This document shows, one piece after another, positions 1 through 15,000 of a stretch of 64,000 bases of DNA (its first letter is position 1; every line of letters begins with the position of its first letter). This stretch comes from Ooceraea biroi (Eukaryota > Arthropoda > Insecta > Hymenoptera > Formicidae). Both the position numbers and the translations under genes were made by a program. The notes under the pieces are model-generated. The model was not told where the DNA came from and did not search any database. It saw only the letters and a program-made list of their open reading frames with translations. The stretch spans positions 5,067,838-5,131,837 of the forward strand of contig NC_039516.1 in the NCBI RefSeq assembly GCF_003672135.1, written 5' to 3'.

Positions 1-3000
1 TCATGTCCTGATATATCGACGGCGATTCCCCGACCGTTCCCTGATCGCTCTGAGGTGTTTGAAGAGTGTGAGGACCGATCTGACTGACCCCAGAATTCCT
101 GAGGGATCCTCGAACCTCCAGTAAAAAATGCTGCGGCAAACCGCCGTCCGATCCGGGGATGCAATTAACCTCGAGCAGGCTGCTCTCGTTATGCAACGAA
201 CAATCGAGTGGTGGTTGCGGCGGCTCTGAGCGTTAAAAAGGTCGACATTTAGCTCTCAGCGTAGAAATAAAAAGTCTCTCATACGCATTGATCAAATTTA
301 ACAATTAAACAGAATTGACTACCGCATCTACCGCAGAAATTTCAATTGTAATTATTAAAACATTTTATTTTATCTTATTTTATATATTATTTTAGTTTGA
401 AATACAGTTTTCATTATTTGCAAGAAACAATAGAATAATATTGATGGATAACAACTCACTGGCAGGTACGATGTTGAATATACAGGGTGTTCTCTGCCGT
501 CCAATACTGTTCATCGCCCAACAAGCTAACGTGCCGTAATCGGTGTCGGCGACAGGTGTGTACTCCAGCACACTCATAAGCCCCTTATTCTCGATCCTCG
601 AGTTTAGTATAGGCAAAACGTCGCCGATAGTGGCATTGTATGTCCATGAAAATCGCACATCATCCTCGGGCAGTGCTTCCACTTCGCACCTGAGCAGTAT
701 CGATTCATGCCGAGCGACAGTGATTTCGTTCCTCTCGTTTCCTTTTCTGCATCTTGGTACATCTGTCAAACATTTCAATGAAATTGTATGAGACAGACAG
801 AAAGAAGAGAAACGTGATGCAAATATTCTCTTTCTTATTCTTTTGTAGAATCTTTTATAGATAATTTTTATCTTTATAATTTTTACAGTTTTCTACGAAT
901 ATCTTCCTTAGGATATCTTAATATCTTTCATTCCGCTTATTACAGTGATTATTATTATATAATAAATAATCTTAATTTTTTATCAAAGAATATAACTCTT
1001 TAGAAAATCCTCTGACACAGATTATTAATTTAGCTTATCACACACCCGCTGGTGTTTGCAACGCAAACAGAGCTCATTCCGACGAAAATAAATCTCGAGC
1101 GGCGCACCTAATAAATAAAAGTGACTACTCACATTTCATGTGAATAAAAAGCGACGAGCTGTGAGTTTCTCCCACGGCATTTGCGGCCATGCAGGAATAC
1201 TCGCCGACGTGTGCGAGCGTAAGCACCCGCAGGGTCAACGAGTTAGAAGCCAGCAAAATTCCGGCACTCACATCGTGCTCCAGCCGTCGGTTCTGCAGAC
1301 AAGAATGCTCGAGTAGCAATGAATCGCTTCAGCTGACGGATAACAAGATCCCTTTTTTTTCCTCCTATATTTTCTACTTACATTGTGATACCAGATCACT
1401 CGCGACGGTGGCGGGTTACTTTGAACGTCGCAGACTAATTTGAGATCGTCACCCTCCCTCAAAGTGTCCAAAAAGTAGCCACTGGCCAAATGAGCGACAA
1501 CCACTGGAGCATCTGTTCGTAATTCGAGAAAGATTGCGTCATTATTTTAGTATTCGTCTTCGGCTTCGGCTTGGCAGACTTGAATATGAAAGGGTATACA
1601 TAAAAAGATCTTTACATGACTGAAGAAACGGTTAGGAAATAATTTGAAGATTTTTAAGTATCAAATCTGAAAAAAAGTTTCAACACAAAATTATACAACT
1701 ATAAAAAATTGCTTTTGAAGAGAGAATAATCTTTTAAATTTTTGGATACATTCGTATGTCAAATTTGGAATATTGTTTAATTCAGGCTAAGATTCGTGAA
1801 AGTTGCAAACATGAAGACTCACAAGCGATGTGGAGTATTTTGGCTTCCTCGAGCACTCCTCCGGGAAACCTCGGATTTTCAGCTCGACAGATCAATTCCT
1901 TGCCATCGTCGTCCTTATTGAGCACCAAAGTCAATTTGCTCACTGTCGAGTTAGTTCTCTGTGTGCTAGACACATTGGAGTCGCCAATCACTTGTTCTCC
2001 AAGTCTCCAGATGATCCTGGCCGCTGGAGAACTACCCCAAGTCTCGCACCTGGCTGCGATCGGACGACCAGCGAAGATCTGATCCTCGCTTAGCATGATC
2101 TTTACGATCGCCGGCTTAACTGAAATGTAGAAAACAATTTGAATCAATAAAAAATAGAAGATTAAATCGCATGGAATTAAAGATGTTTCGTATCATCTTC
2201 TTCTTAAATTTTCTTTTTAAATGCTTTGCAATATTCTCTGTTATTTCTTCTTGACTCCAACTCTTTCGGTTCTTGATACAAAAAAGTTGTGAAGGCAAAA
2301 AGTACGCATGTAAGTCTAACAAGGTTAGATACCTTGCTGTCAAAAATTCACATCTGCGGATGTAGACGCGAAGGATGATTTCAGCTGACGCAAAAAACTA
2401 CGAGCGAATTGAGGGTCTCGTTGCCGGCACTGCGCTACGAAAATAACGGTCCGAGAGGGATCCGGAGGCTTGCCGCCCTAAACCGCGTATTTTTACTTTT
2501 GGATGACAATTCCGCGAAATACGACCGTCAAAGGAGTTAAGAAGATCCGCGCGAAATCGTTGGAATTTATCTTGCTTCCGCTGCGGATCAGTTGCTTTCT
2601 CACAACTATATTTAAGCTTCTTTCTTTGCTTGGAATATGTAAAAATGATTTAAATAACGGAAAAAATCGAAAAAATTAAATGGTAGAATAAAATAGAATA
2701 TTATGTCGAACTGACTGAAAAACTTGAATTGTAGGCGCAACGATGGAAAAAAGAACGAAAAAATTAAAGATTATTATATTAATATTAGTTTCATGTATAT
2801 ACAGGGTGTTTCCTAAGTAAGTAGACAAACTTAAGGAGGATATTCCTTGGCTTATTTTAAGAAGAAAAGGTCATATAAACATATGTCCTAAACTGCTTTG
2901 TTTTCCAAAAAAAAGTATCTGTCATTGTAAATACGTCTTGCTTGACGAGCGTTTCCATTAGCAAGACCGTATACGAAATGCATATCTGCCATTTCGGCGT

Positions 3001-6000
3001 TTGTGTAATTTACCATAATTAATAAAATTACTAAACTTAATAGGAACTAATAAAGTTTGCGTCAAAGATAACGTGATAGCAGTGATGCCGGATAGCGTGC
3101 TTTTGCAGTACGAGTCAACAGCGGTGGGGATGGAGTGGGAATGGTCTCGCGGCGGCCGCGCGGCGTAGTCTGAAACGAGTGTTCACTTGCGGCGCCGCGA
3201 GACCATCCCCACTCCATCCCCATCGCTGTTGACTCGTACTGCAAAAGCACGCTATCCGAAAAGTGAACGAAAACAGTGATGTACTTTTTTTGGAAAACAA
3301 AGCAGTTTAGGATATATGTTTATATGACCTTTTCTTCTTAAAATAAGCCAAGGAATATCCTCCTTAAGTTTGTCTACTTACTTAGGAAACACCCTGTATA
3401 TATATATAATAAGAATAAATAATTTTAAATTAATTAAAAGGAAATTTGGATATAATTAGTAATTTGCTTTTTAAATTATGAACTAGTTTTTCAGATTTAT
3501 AGAGTTTCTATATTCAAGTTTTGATCATTAAATGATGAGAGTTTAAAGAAAATAGCGCTTATATGTTTCGTTAGATTACGAATAAATAATTTGCTCTCCG
3601 ACAAAATAACTTCATATGTGTGCTTCGCGTTTAGATTCGATTACAAGCGTCCCGAGGATTGCAACAAGTGTTTCCTTTATGCCCGTTGGGTGCGGAGTGC
3701 GATGGTTTTCCCGCTTAACTTGGCCCAAAAATAAATACGAGAGAGAAAGGAAAAGACGCAGAACGGAAGCGCGACGAACGTGTCGATCGAATAAAACGTG
3801 CCAAGAGTACCCTTTAACACGCGCCGCTTAAGACCGCCTTTTAGCACGTACTTAGGGATCGAGGGAACGGCCTTGAGAAGCGTGACTGTTCCTTCGATTT
3901 TATTTTAAGCAGATGTCACGTTAACGCGGCATTTATGAGCTGCTTCTCCGAAATGCCGCCCTTTGCATTTCATCATCACCGAAATGCGCAGGAAGAGTTA
4001 AGAAACCGTCGGAAGGAGTGCTCGATCGGATGCGAGAGATTTACGAGCTCGTAGGGCTATAATCATAGTCGAAACCTTAGAGCATTAGCCTAAAATTACG
4101 ACTTACGAATGAGCTTCATTTTCTATAAATTATATTTAAATTTACTCCAGCTTAACAATCGGCTTTAATGTCAGAAAATAATCTAAGTTCAAAATTTACA
4201 TAAAGTATGATGCTTACGATATATGTCGAGAGGCACTTCGCGGACGATAGGTTTCTCCATTGGTTCAGACTGTGCCCTGCACTCAAGCTTCGTTCCCCAC
4301 AGTGACCTGATGACCCGGTCGATGAACAGGTGGTTCACCGTAAATCTACTGGACGAGCCGATAGGCGAGGTGTCGACCACACCATCTAACATTTCGTTGT
4401 CCCTCCACCATGTTACTATCGGCCTGGGTCTACCTGTGAATCAATTCCAAGCGAAGTTCTTTCGTGAATCAGTTACGAATGCAACCAATTTATGCTACTT
4501 GCAAGATGTTATATAAGATAATATAATATTGGGTTGGCCAAAAAGTAATTGCGTTTTTTTTTATATAAATAAAAGGCGAATTTTTCACGGGAAACAAAAA
4601 CTTTATTAAACAATATATTGTCCATTTTGTTTGATTATCTTTTGCCATTTTTCAGGCAACTTCATGATTCCGCGCTCAAAAAAGTTCTTATCTTTTTCAG
4701 CAAAAAACAATTCCAACAACGATTTGATATCCTCATCAGCAGTAAAGGTTTTACCATTCGAGGCGTTTTGCAAAGAACGAAACAAATGGTAATCTGATGG
4801 TGCCAGGTCTGGCGAATATGGTGGATGTGGTAACACATCCCATTCAAGCTGCAACAATTTTTCACGAGTGACCAAACTTGTACGTGGTCTAGCGTTATCA
4901 TGGTGAAACACAACACCTTTGCGACTCACCAATTCTCGACGTTTCTGTTTGATGGCATCATTTAATTTATCCAGTTGACGACAGTATACGTCTGAATTAA
5001 TGGTTTGATTCCTTGCAAGCAGCTCAAAATACACAATACCTTTAAAGTCCCACCAGACTGACAGCATAATCTTTCTTTGGTGAATATCTGCTTTTCAAGT
5101 GCTTTCAGCAGGTTCATCACGCTTGCTCCACCATCTTTTTCGTTTGACGTTGTTGTAGACGATCGATTTTTCGTCGCCCGTTATCATACGTTTCAAAAAT
5201 GAATCATTTTCCTCACGTTTCAAAAGAGAATCGTAGATGTCAATACGCTTAGTGAGATGAATTTCTTTGAGCTCATGTGGTACCCAAATATCGAGCTTAC
5301 TAATGTATCCAAGTCGTTTTAAATGGTTTTCAACACTCGATTTCGATATATTAAGATTCTCGGCAATCTCTCGGGTCGTTAAACGCCGATTGGAATCGAT
5401 CAGTGCCTTTATTTTGTCATCATCAATTTCGATTGGCCTTCCTGAGCGTGGTGCATCTTTCACATAAAAATCTCGAGATCGAAATTTAGTAAACGAATTT
5501 TGACACTGCCGCAGTTTTAAAGCATCTTCGCCATATACATCAGATAACTTTTTATGAGCTTGCACAGCGTTTTTCCCTTTTCGGAAGTAATAAAACAAAA
5601 TATGAGGAAAATGTTCTTTTTGATTTTCCATTTTGAAATCGACGGCAAAGAAACAATTGTTAACGAAATCGTGTGCTTTCTTTTTCTAAAACAAGCTTGA
5701 ACTGTGAGTTGTTAACCTACATAATGAATTTGCGGTTTAGAATGAAGTTAGTTACATTTCAAGACATGTATGTCCATCTATTGGAAAAAAACGCAATTAC
5801 TTTTTGGCCAACCCAATAATATGGAACAACGCGGTGCATCTGGATGCATCAGACAATAATGAAACGCGTGATTACCTCCTGACACTTGACATGTCAGAGC
5901 AAGGTTGTAACCCTCCAGAAACGGACCACCCACCCCCGTTACCTCTCGTCCTTGGGCATCATATATCACAGGCCTAGTCGGCTGCTCTGAAACGGTGAAA

Positions 6001-9000
6001 TGTGACGGTGTAACAGCGTTTTGTTGCCTCGTTGTCGCGCGCTTTGAAACGCGATAGTTACCAACTAGAGTCAAGTTCACGTGGAAGTTACGCGTGGGCG
6101 AATTCATGAAATCCACTCTACACCTGAAGATTCCCTGGTCCTTCAGCTTCACTCCAGTGACTTTCAACCTCGCCTGGTGACCATCGCCAACCTGGAAGTA
6201 CGTTCGGCTTCCGAGATCGTCGCTGACCGCCCAATGAACGGCTGCGCTCAAATTAACACCATTTCTCGCATCCAGGCTGCAAAATACAATATTAATATAG
6301 TTGGACTAAATCTTAGCCAATCGAAATTGTTTTTAAATGCACAATTTGCATCTATTTTACATATAATCTATTATTATCATTTTTATTTTTCGTTTCTAGG
6401 AAAGAAAGTTTGAGCCGGAAAATCTCAATATCAATCTGAGGCGCCACATTAATTCGCCAAGAATTCTTAAATTTCCATCACGATGTTGAGCATTTCCGGT
6501 ACCGAAAGCCGTGCTTTATAATAAACACCGTGCTTTCAGCCAATTGGCGGCCCGCGGTGACTAAACTCGCGTGCACTGCGCGTCTATTCGCGGCCGGGGA
6601 AAAAAAGGACAGTTGGCAGAGCCACCGTACGCGGATTTAGATTCCCTTAGCCTTAGCGAGCTGACCATTACGCAATGGCGGGAAACAGGAAATCGTTCCG
6701 GTGCGCGGCGGAAAAGTGGCGGCAAACGAAAAAGGAGGACTATCAAAGCTGTTTACCGCACACTGTCGCTGATACGCTGTTGACGATCGTTGCCAACCAC
6801 GTCGTCAAAGTCTGCTCGGAAGTAACGATGGACGGAAAGTTCCATCTCGTGTAACTCGGGTTACGTGCCGTGAAATTGAACAGAGGCTTCTTCCACCCGC
6901 CGAAACGAAAATATGAACGCTTCTTCGAACGCGTGAAATGTCCCCCGCTACGAGGAATCCGAAGGCGTAAAACGCAAAAGGCGACCGGGCGACTGTTGTC
7001 CATCACCCAAATTGCAAACGTTTACCATAGATCGCGACCGTGATCCCATTCGACTCGAAAAATCGTTGGTAAGATCTCCGTTGTTTAAAATAGGTCATTT
7101 CAATCGCGAATGAAAGTTCTTCTCGTTCGAGACGGAGCGAAATTAAATGTACGCGGGTAAATCAAATATCGCAATAAAATGTTTCGCCAGCATTGATTTG
7201 CGGAGCGGTGTAGCGCTTCCAGTTCGGCGATCTCATTTTCCGTTTTTCCATCATTCCACGACCGTATCAACGGGTTATCAAAACCGCAAACCCGCGAATG
7301 GACTCGTGAGAAACGCTTCACCAGCAGAAGGCACAAATGATGAAACGGTCTGCTTTATGTTCTACCCTCGCAGCTCGTCCTCATCGTTCTCTCCTTTGAT
7401 GTTCGACGATCCCTTTTGCTCGCTGTATTTCTCCTATGAAGGTCCTTTGATATTATCCAGCACTCTATGTTCTCTTGTATAAAGCTTATAACCATCACGG
7501 TTTTTGATAACCGCACGCGCTGACAGTTTATATTCGCGTTTGTATTCGCCACGCGACGTGCGATGCTCTTTTGCTACATTTTTAGCTATTCATATTCTCC
7601 CCGGCGAGAGCTTATACGAGAATCATAAAGCTTTCTCTGAGGTGAGGCATATTCGTTTTTAATGAAAGTGGCGCTGGCTCGATGCGAATAATCTATATTT
7701 GTAATAGACTATTTTTTTCTAAAAACTAATTGTAATTTCCAGTAACATCAGAACACAACGTTCCTTTGAAGATCATGACTGAAAAATTATATTTCATTAT
7801 ATGTATAATAATTAAATGGTAATTTACACATTTACATAGTATGTTATACGTTACGCTTCAATTTCTTAACGAACAAAACAGGTAAACAATTTGGGCAGCA
7901 GATTTTCGTAATAAAAATTCCTTTGGACCCTTCATGATCTTCATACAGAGCTATTTATTTTTTGTAGATGAACGAATGGTGCCTGATGACGGAATATCTC
8001 GCTTTACGATCCCGGAGATCGTTTTCGTAAATAAGCGACTCCACGCACGATGTTTAACGACCATGTCAGCCGAAAAGAGTCCTCGATCGACTGCTATTCC
8101 TGAAACTCGGTCCGTGTTATGAAATTCCATCATCCTACGCTTCCGATCGTGGATATTCGGTCGAATTATTTATACAATCTTGATCTAAGCTAACTTGTAT
8201 TTCCTCGACTACGCATCAACGCGCAACGCAACCATTTCTGTGCAATCGCGCGCGCGTCCACACGATTTGTATTCAAATATATTTGATATAACGATACAAA
8301 AGAGTAATAATTTGAGAGTTTCCAACAAACTTCTATAAAGATCGTACATAAAAACAGTATAATTTTAAGATGGTGTTTATAATTATCTACTTTTTCTCCC
8401 CATTTTCTTATTAAAGATTAGAAATTAATATATTTCCTAAAAATATATTTTATAAAATATTTGTACTAGTATTTTCAAATAGAATCTACATATAATTTTA
8501 ATCTACATAATTTTAAATACTTACATAATTTTAAATACTTTTATATTCAAAATTACTTTAATTGAGATTGTGTCTCGGTCTTCTTACACAAAATTATTTT
8601 CTAATTACTGATACAGTAATCAGTATCGACATATAAATTCTATCAAATCTTAATATTAAATTTTATTTTAATTAATAAGCACGCGATATTTATACGTCAC
8701 GAGCAAAGTGCGTCAAGGTGTCTATAAGGAGAGTTCACGCTCGACCCAGACTCATGCCGGGATATTTCGAGATGCGGCTTCAGAACAATGGCATCCCATT
8801 CCATCTCCCAATAACGCAGGGCTAGCCAACATGCGGCAATCCAACTTTCGACAGAAAGTCACCGCCGTGTGAATCAGTTCCCATGAGTTCTCAGAAAACA
8901 GGAAGTCGGCAACAGGAAGAACTTTTTTAAGCTCGAGGACCGCACGCTCTCCTTCTCTCTTTTTCTGGCGGAAAAATTTCCTTCTGCTGTGTTCTTAATA

Positions 9001-12000
9001 AATGCATCCTGATCTGCATATAAATTTGCTGCGGACGTGTACAGAGATTTTATATAGGGATGCTCTTGATATAGTATTTTTTTGGCATTCTTTATATATC
9101 ATGTATATTTTTATGGAGAGAAAGGATATAAATATTCACTTGGTACCTGTTTTCATGAAGCATCTCATTTAAGTCATTTTAATCATCATGCAATATCGAA
9201 TTTTTATAAATTCGAGTGCTTTCCAATAAATAAATATAAATTTATCAATTTTCTTTAAAAAGTATTGGCAAGACACTTTTCAGCATTTTATAAATTTCTA
9301 TTTTATCTCATAAATCACACTTTATCACTTTTTTTCTCAATTTTAAATCGCAAACCCCTTTATTCTCATCATTGTAAAACTTACGTGAAAATTTTAATGA
9401 TATCTGCAAAGTTAAGTTTGGATAGGTTAAAATTTTAATTTTGTAGTTTCAATGTTATGTAAAAATAGTCGGCGAGAAAAGATTATTTTGCAAAATATAC
9501 CTGTAGAGTGGTATTCCGACACTATCCTTGAACCAAAGAACCATATTAATCGAATCCTCCGATGTCGGCGGTGTGATGTCACATGGCAGCTCGACATTAT
9601 CGCCCTCCATCGCCCAAATTAATCTTACAGGTACTGAAAAAGAAGAAGTATATATTTTAACTTTTCTCAGAACTATATTTCATATATCTATGTAAGTTTT
9701 ATTCTTGGCGCTGAGATATAAATTGTTTCCGTGATATATGAATCATAACGCTTCATCTTGACAAATGAATTATTTGTTACGTATCAAATTTTTTAATTGT
9801 GAGCTTAATTTTTTGGAGTTTTTTTATTATTTACAAATTAATATAATTCGAGATAAATACGACTGAAAACATTATTCGCCAGTGATCTTTCAGTGTTTGC
9901 TGACGAAATTACACCGAGTTCTTCAGCTCGGGACGCAACTCTGCCAGTTCGCCACGCGATGCGGTTGCAACCGCGACGACCGAGCATCGGTTCGATGTAC
10001 CATTGTCCATGATTTTAAACGCGGTCCAACAAGCGATTTAAACTTAGATTCACCACATCGTTATGAAGTACCAGTGCAGAAAATAGCAGCGATATAACAC
10101 GCAAGCCGGCCGGCCGACGTGCGTCGCCGCACGTGCGTGAGACGTGCTGCTGTTAAATGCACGACGCGGTATGCCATTGATAACTCGTTCATTGTGAACG
10201 CACACATGGAAACATATGCATGAAGTCAATGTATAACTTAAGGAACTTAAGGAATAAATAGTTGGCCTACTTTTTATGTTGGTCTATTTTTTCTGCTCAA
10301 ATTTCCCGTGATTTTACTTAGCGGAATTTTTACACTATTATTTATTCGCATAAGATCAGATTAAGTTAAACGAAGTGCATCTATGTCTGGATGCACTCCT
10401 CCCGCGCACAACATCGTGCACGCGAGCATAACGACGACAGTATCGCTCGCGAAGAACCGCTTCATTAGTACGCCACTACATGTTTCATCGGCTTCAACGA
10501 GCCTTTAAGTATCTGATGAGAGGGTTGCGACTAAGCGCCCTGCCTATTTTACATTGGCGATTGGGCAGTCTCTTCGTATATCCAATGACGCGTTTATGCT
10601 TGTTGAAGTGTCCAACGTATTATTTCAAGCCAAATGTTGCTTTACGTGTAATGAAAAATTTTAAAAAAATGTATTATTATCAATTTGTGTACTACATTTG
10701 GCCATATAAAATATGACGTCTTATTAATAATTGCGATATATTACTTTCATATTTTTTTATTTAACAGGGATGTGTTATTAACTTATGTTTCAGAAGATAT
10801 TCAGCAAAATGAGACGAAACCGTTCCAAATACAATCCACGTTATATTTCATGATCAGTTCGGATTTTTAGAGGTAAGGATATCTTCGTTTTACTCTAGTT
10901 TTCTTTCGTTAGGATTTGTTTCATTTCCATCTCACAAAAAATAAAAGAGTCTATGTAGTTAAAAAAAGAAAGATTTTCGCTGTTCTCTTTTTAAGTGGCC
11001 TATTATTGCATTGACCTGTTTCTTGCAGACAAAAAATTGAATACAGTTCATGGACCTCTAAGTGGATCACCATACGTTCCTCCCTTGTTTTCTTATGCGA
11101 GGTATAGAGATATCTTCCATCTTCCCAAAGAATCGATTTAAAACGTTGAGAAAGATGCGCAGTATAGTTATGTAAATAATAGTTGGCCGAGAGGGACAAC
11201 TCTGCTATTTTTGTATCGTACGTTCGTTGAGAAATCATGCTTCCGGCGACTTGCATCTATTTCCGTGCGGGTCGCAGCCTGGCGTCTTTCCCTGCCCCTT
11301 TCTTTCACTTGATCGCTCGCATCTATCTTGCGGAGATCGAATTGGCGATCGTGTGCTTGATATATGCGAGATGAATACTTTATATGAAATATATATTTTA
11401 GAATATTGTTTATCTTTGTTAAATTATAAGAAATCTGTTCATAAAGATTTTGCAATTCAACATAATTGCAATCGACGTACCATAACCATTTAGAATGAGA
11501 ACATGTGGCAAGTAATGGCTTACTGCCTTTTGAATTTCCTTTCTGAGGAGAAAACCGGTAACACTAATTTCTTTCAAAGTCAATAATCGATATTTGTCCA
11601 GTAAATTCATTTTGAGAGATTTGAAAATCACTAATTATAGAAACATATAAAAATTTATGATAATGCAAAATAAATTTTTAATAAATTAAACAAAAACATT
11701 TAGATATTCGAACAGAACCGTGTAACGCATATAAATATTTTATCTCATTTCCATATATTTTAAGAGCTAATTATAATAGTATGTAATAATGATGTCTTTA
11801 TTACATTCGAAACTATAATATTAAATACGGAATAGATTACGGACAAGATAATAGATGCATGATGAAGGCCTTACCCAAAACATAAATATAAAACATGATT
11901 GATGATGATAATAGTAATATAACGACCGATCGGAAACTCTGAGTTATCGATTTTTGAAGAAGAATCGTAAACACCGAAACGATCGGTGACTGGAATTCTT

Positions 12001-15000
12001 ATTTGAGGAATAGATTATATATTTCATCCCGATGCTCGACGGTAATTATTTACGAAGACCATGTGGCCACCTACCTAAATTAACCGGATCCATTTCGAAA
12101 TAACGAGCCACACGCAAGCCGACGCTATGTCGATTTTCGGTCGACCACCTTCTGTTCATCGCAACCTCCCTGCCAGCTATCCGTCCCAAGAGTCATCCGA
12201 GAGAAAGAGGGAGGGAAAACTTGGGATACCTTTGACCACTTTGTATGATAATCTGACCAATGCTCTGACCCGAACCTCGTAACTCCCTCGTTACATTAGT
12301 CAAACCTCTTGCGCTTTCAAAGGACAACCCTTTCTCCACGTTCCACCCTGCTGTTCTGTTTTTCGACCCTTACAAGCCAACTCACGTTTAAACATTGACG
12401 ATGTAATATTTCATAATCACCGTTCGAGCAATCAAACATAGAGAAAAAATTGCCATTGCATTAATTCTTTATAAGATGCATGTATAATATTTTATAATAA
12501 TATAACTGAATAATTATAAGCTCTCCCTCTGAATTTAGGATTGTGTCAATCTATGGTTAGCACTGATTATGAAACGACCGAATCCGTTTCAATCATTGTT
12601 GGTTAATCACAATCAATTATTTTCATGATTGACACATTAATAAATAATAGATTCAGATGTAAACGCACGATACAGTGCACGTTAAACGCATCTATACATT
12701 GTCTCGATCTCACCTTCCGCATATGATTCCTCATACACATAGGCAGTCATATACTCGTCGGTAATGCTTGCGACATGTGTCACGCACAACAATGTGCAAG
12801 TCCGGGATCGGTACACGGTAGGACAAATGTCGGACCACACCGCAATTAATTACAATTCGTACTCTGTTTGATGAATCAACGATTACTCGAATCAATAAAC
12901 AGGGACTAAACGACTATAAATACCAAATAATAATGACGATAGCAATCTATCACGCACGAAACATTTGCGAAACGCGATCCATGACGCAAATCACACTAAT
13001 TACGCTTTCAATTAGACATTGAAAATAACACATGATTATTCTGAATTGTGCTACGGAATAAATGCAAAGCCTCGTTTCCATTTAATGAGGAGAATCTTAT
13101 TATCTTATTTCGTTTTATCATTTCTGACATCTACAACAATGAACGAACAAATTAGAAGGGAGATAAGCAGGTTGAAAATGTAATTTATGTCATCTGACTG
13201 AAACGTTACAGAAAATTAAAGCAACTCTGCTTCTCATGTTGTAAAAATACAAATTCATTTATCATGATTATCCTGATTGCTAAAAGTTAATTAGAATTGT
13301 TAAACAGATTAATACGAACATTATTAGCTTAGAAATTGCTTTTACGGATTAAAATATTTTAACATACATCTGATAAGAGAAAATTTAAAAAGGATTTCGC
13401 GTAAAGAATCTTGATTGTCTTACATGAAAATTCGTCTCTGAATCCACGGGATATTATGCATATTTCGTGGACAAGATGCAAATTGAACCGTGCATCAGAA
13501 GATTAGTACGCGATACGTCGAGGGGGTCGTCGAGACGTACGATGCAAGGGTGAGCTGCCAAGCGCGAAAAGCACACTGCAGTGGTTTATGTGTTTTCATT
13601 TCGCAGAAAGTGTTGCTTTCGCAACGAGCCGTTCCGCATGACTTTTACTGTTAGACAAACATGTAAAGGCTCTCGCGATACCTCCGTGTGAGCGGGATGA
13701 TAAATGTAATCATCTTTCATGTAGCAGGACCGCGCCGCGAACGTTCGGCATTATGAAGCTAGCTTTATAATCGAGAACGTAGGAATGCGAAGTATCCTTG
13801 TTGCGCGTAGCTGCACGCATTTAATTAAATTCCTGATAATATATTTAAATCGGATATCATATCTTGCATTTCTTGCCACTGTTATAACGAAGAATAAACT
13901 TCAAATATCTGAATACGTTGTTGGCAGCGTTAATCTGCGCATGATCATGTCGGTTATATGTGAATGAAACTTATACAGCGGCGGAGCCAAATATTCCAAG
14001 GTTCCTTTCCATTCGCTGAAAATAAGTCGTGCAAAATTCTTTCGCCGCGAACTCAGAACCATCCGAGTTCCCGCACTCGCACGGTATTCACGGGACCGCC
14101 GACGAAAATATCCACTCGCCGATTCGCACTTATGGCGCTTCCTATTTTCGATCGACCGTTGTGCACGTGGTAGGAGCCGTAACGTCGTTACTATAATCAC
14201 GAATATCACACGGGTGCATTATCTTAACGCAATGCGGTCGAGGTTGCGTTATACCGATTATTATTATTATATTTTAACTCTCTGCGGCTTGACATTTTTC
14301 TTATCGCACTAGCGTATCTTTATTTAATTAGAGCTAGGAGAATTTTATAATAGAACGTTAGTCAGCATTATTACATATTATTATATATAATAATGCTGAC
14401 TTATTTATAATATTTAAAATATTATAAATGCTTTTTGTATTTAATTGAGTGCGTTAATATTTTAAAACACTGAGACCAGTGCTCTGTTCTTTCATGCACT
14501 GTCGCTTATGATCTCAGTTGTTAAACTATTAAATAATATTATCAAGCAATTATATAAATAGCTACAAGTTACCTGATACTGACCGAGAATGTTAGTGACT
14601 ATTGTGCTACCATAAAATGCACAGATTTAATTCCGCTCGTTACATTTTACGACCGAAATAACTCTTCTGGATTCTGCATAATATTTTTTTCACGGCTGTC
14701 TCCGCGATTTTACGAGCGTCGGCAACTCTGAGATTAATAATGTAATTATTCTAGCATACTACCGGTGCACGTTGGCGGTCTCGCCAAATTAAACTAGCCG
14801 CGGCTATCTCAACAGCTGTTTCAATTTTTGTCCCGTCCACGGTTGTGCCATAGGTGCTATCACACTCGCCAGATTCTTGTGTAATACGATTAATTAAACA
14901 TTCACGCATACCCGACAGTTTTTGAGCGATAACGAACATAATAGCGTTTTATCCACTTCCTCTTCCGCGCGAATTAAAATATTGTTGCGTAGCATTGATA

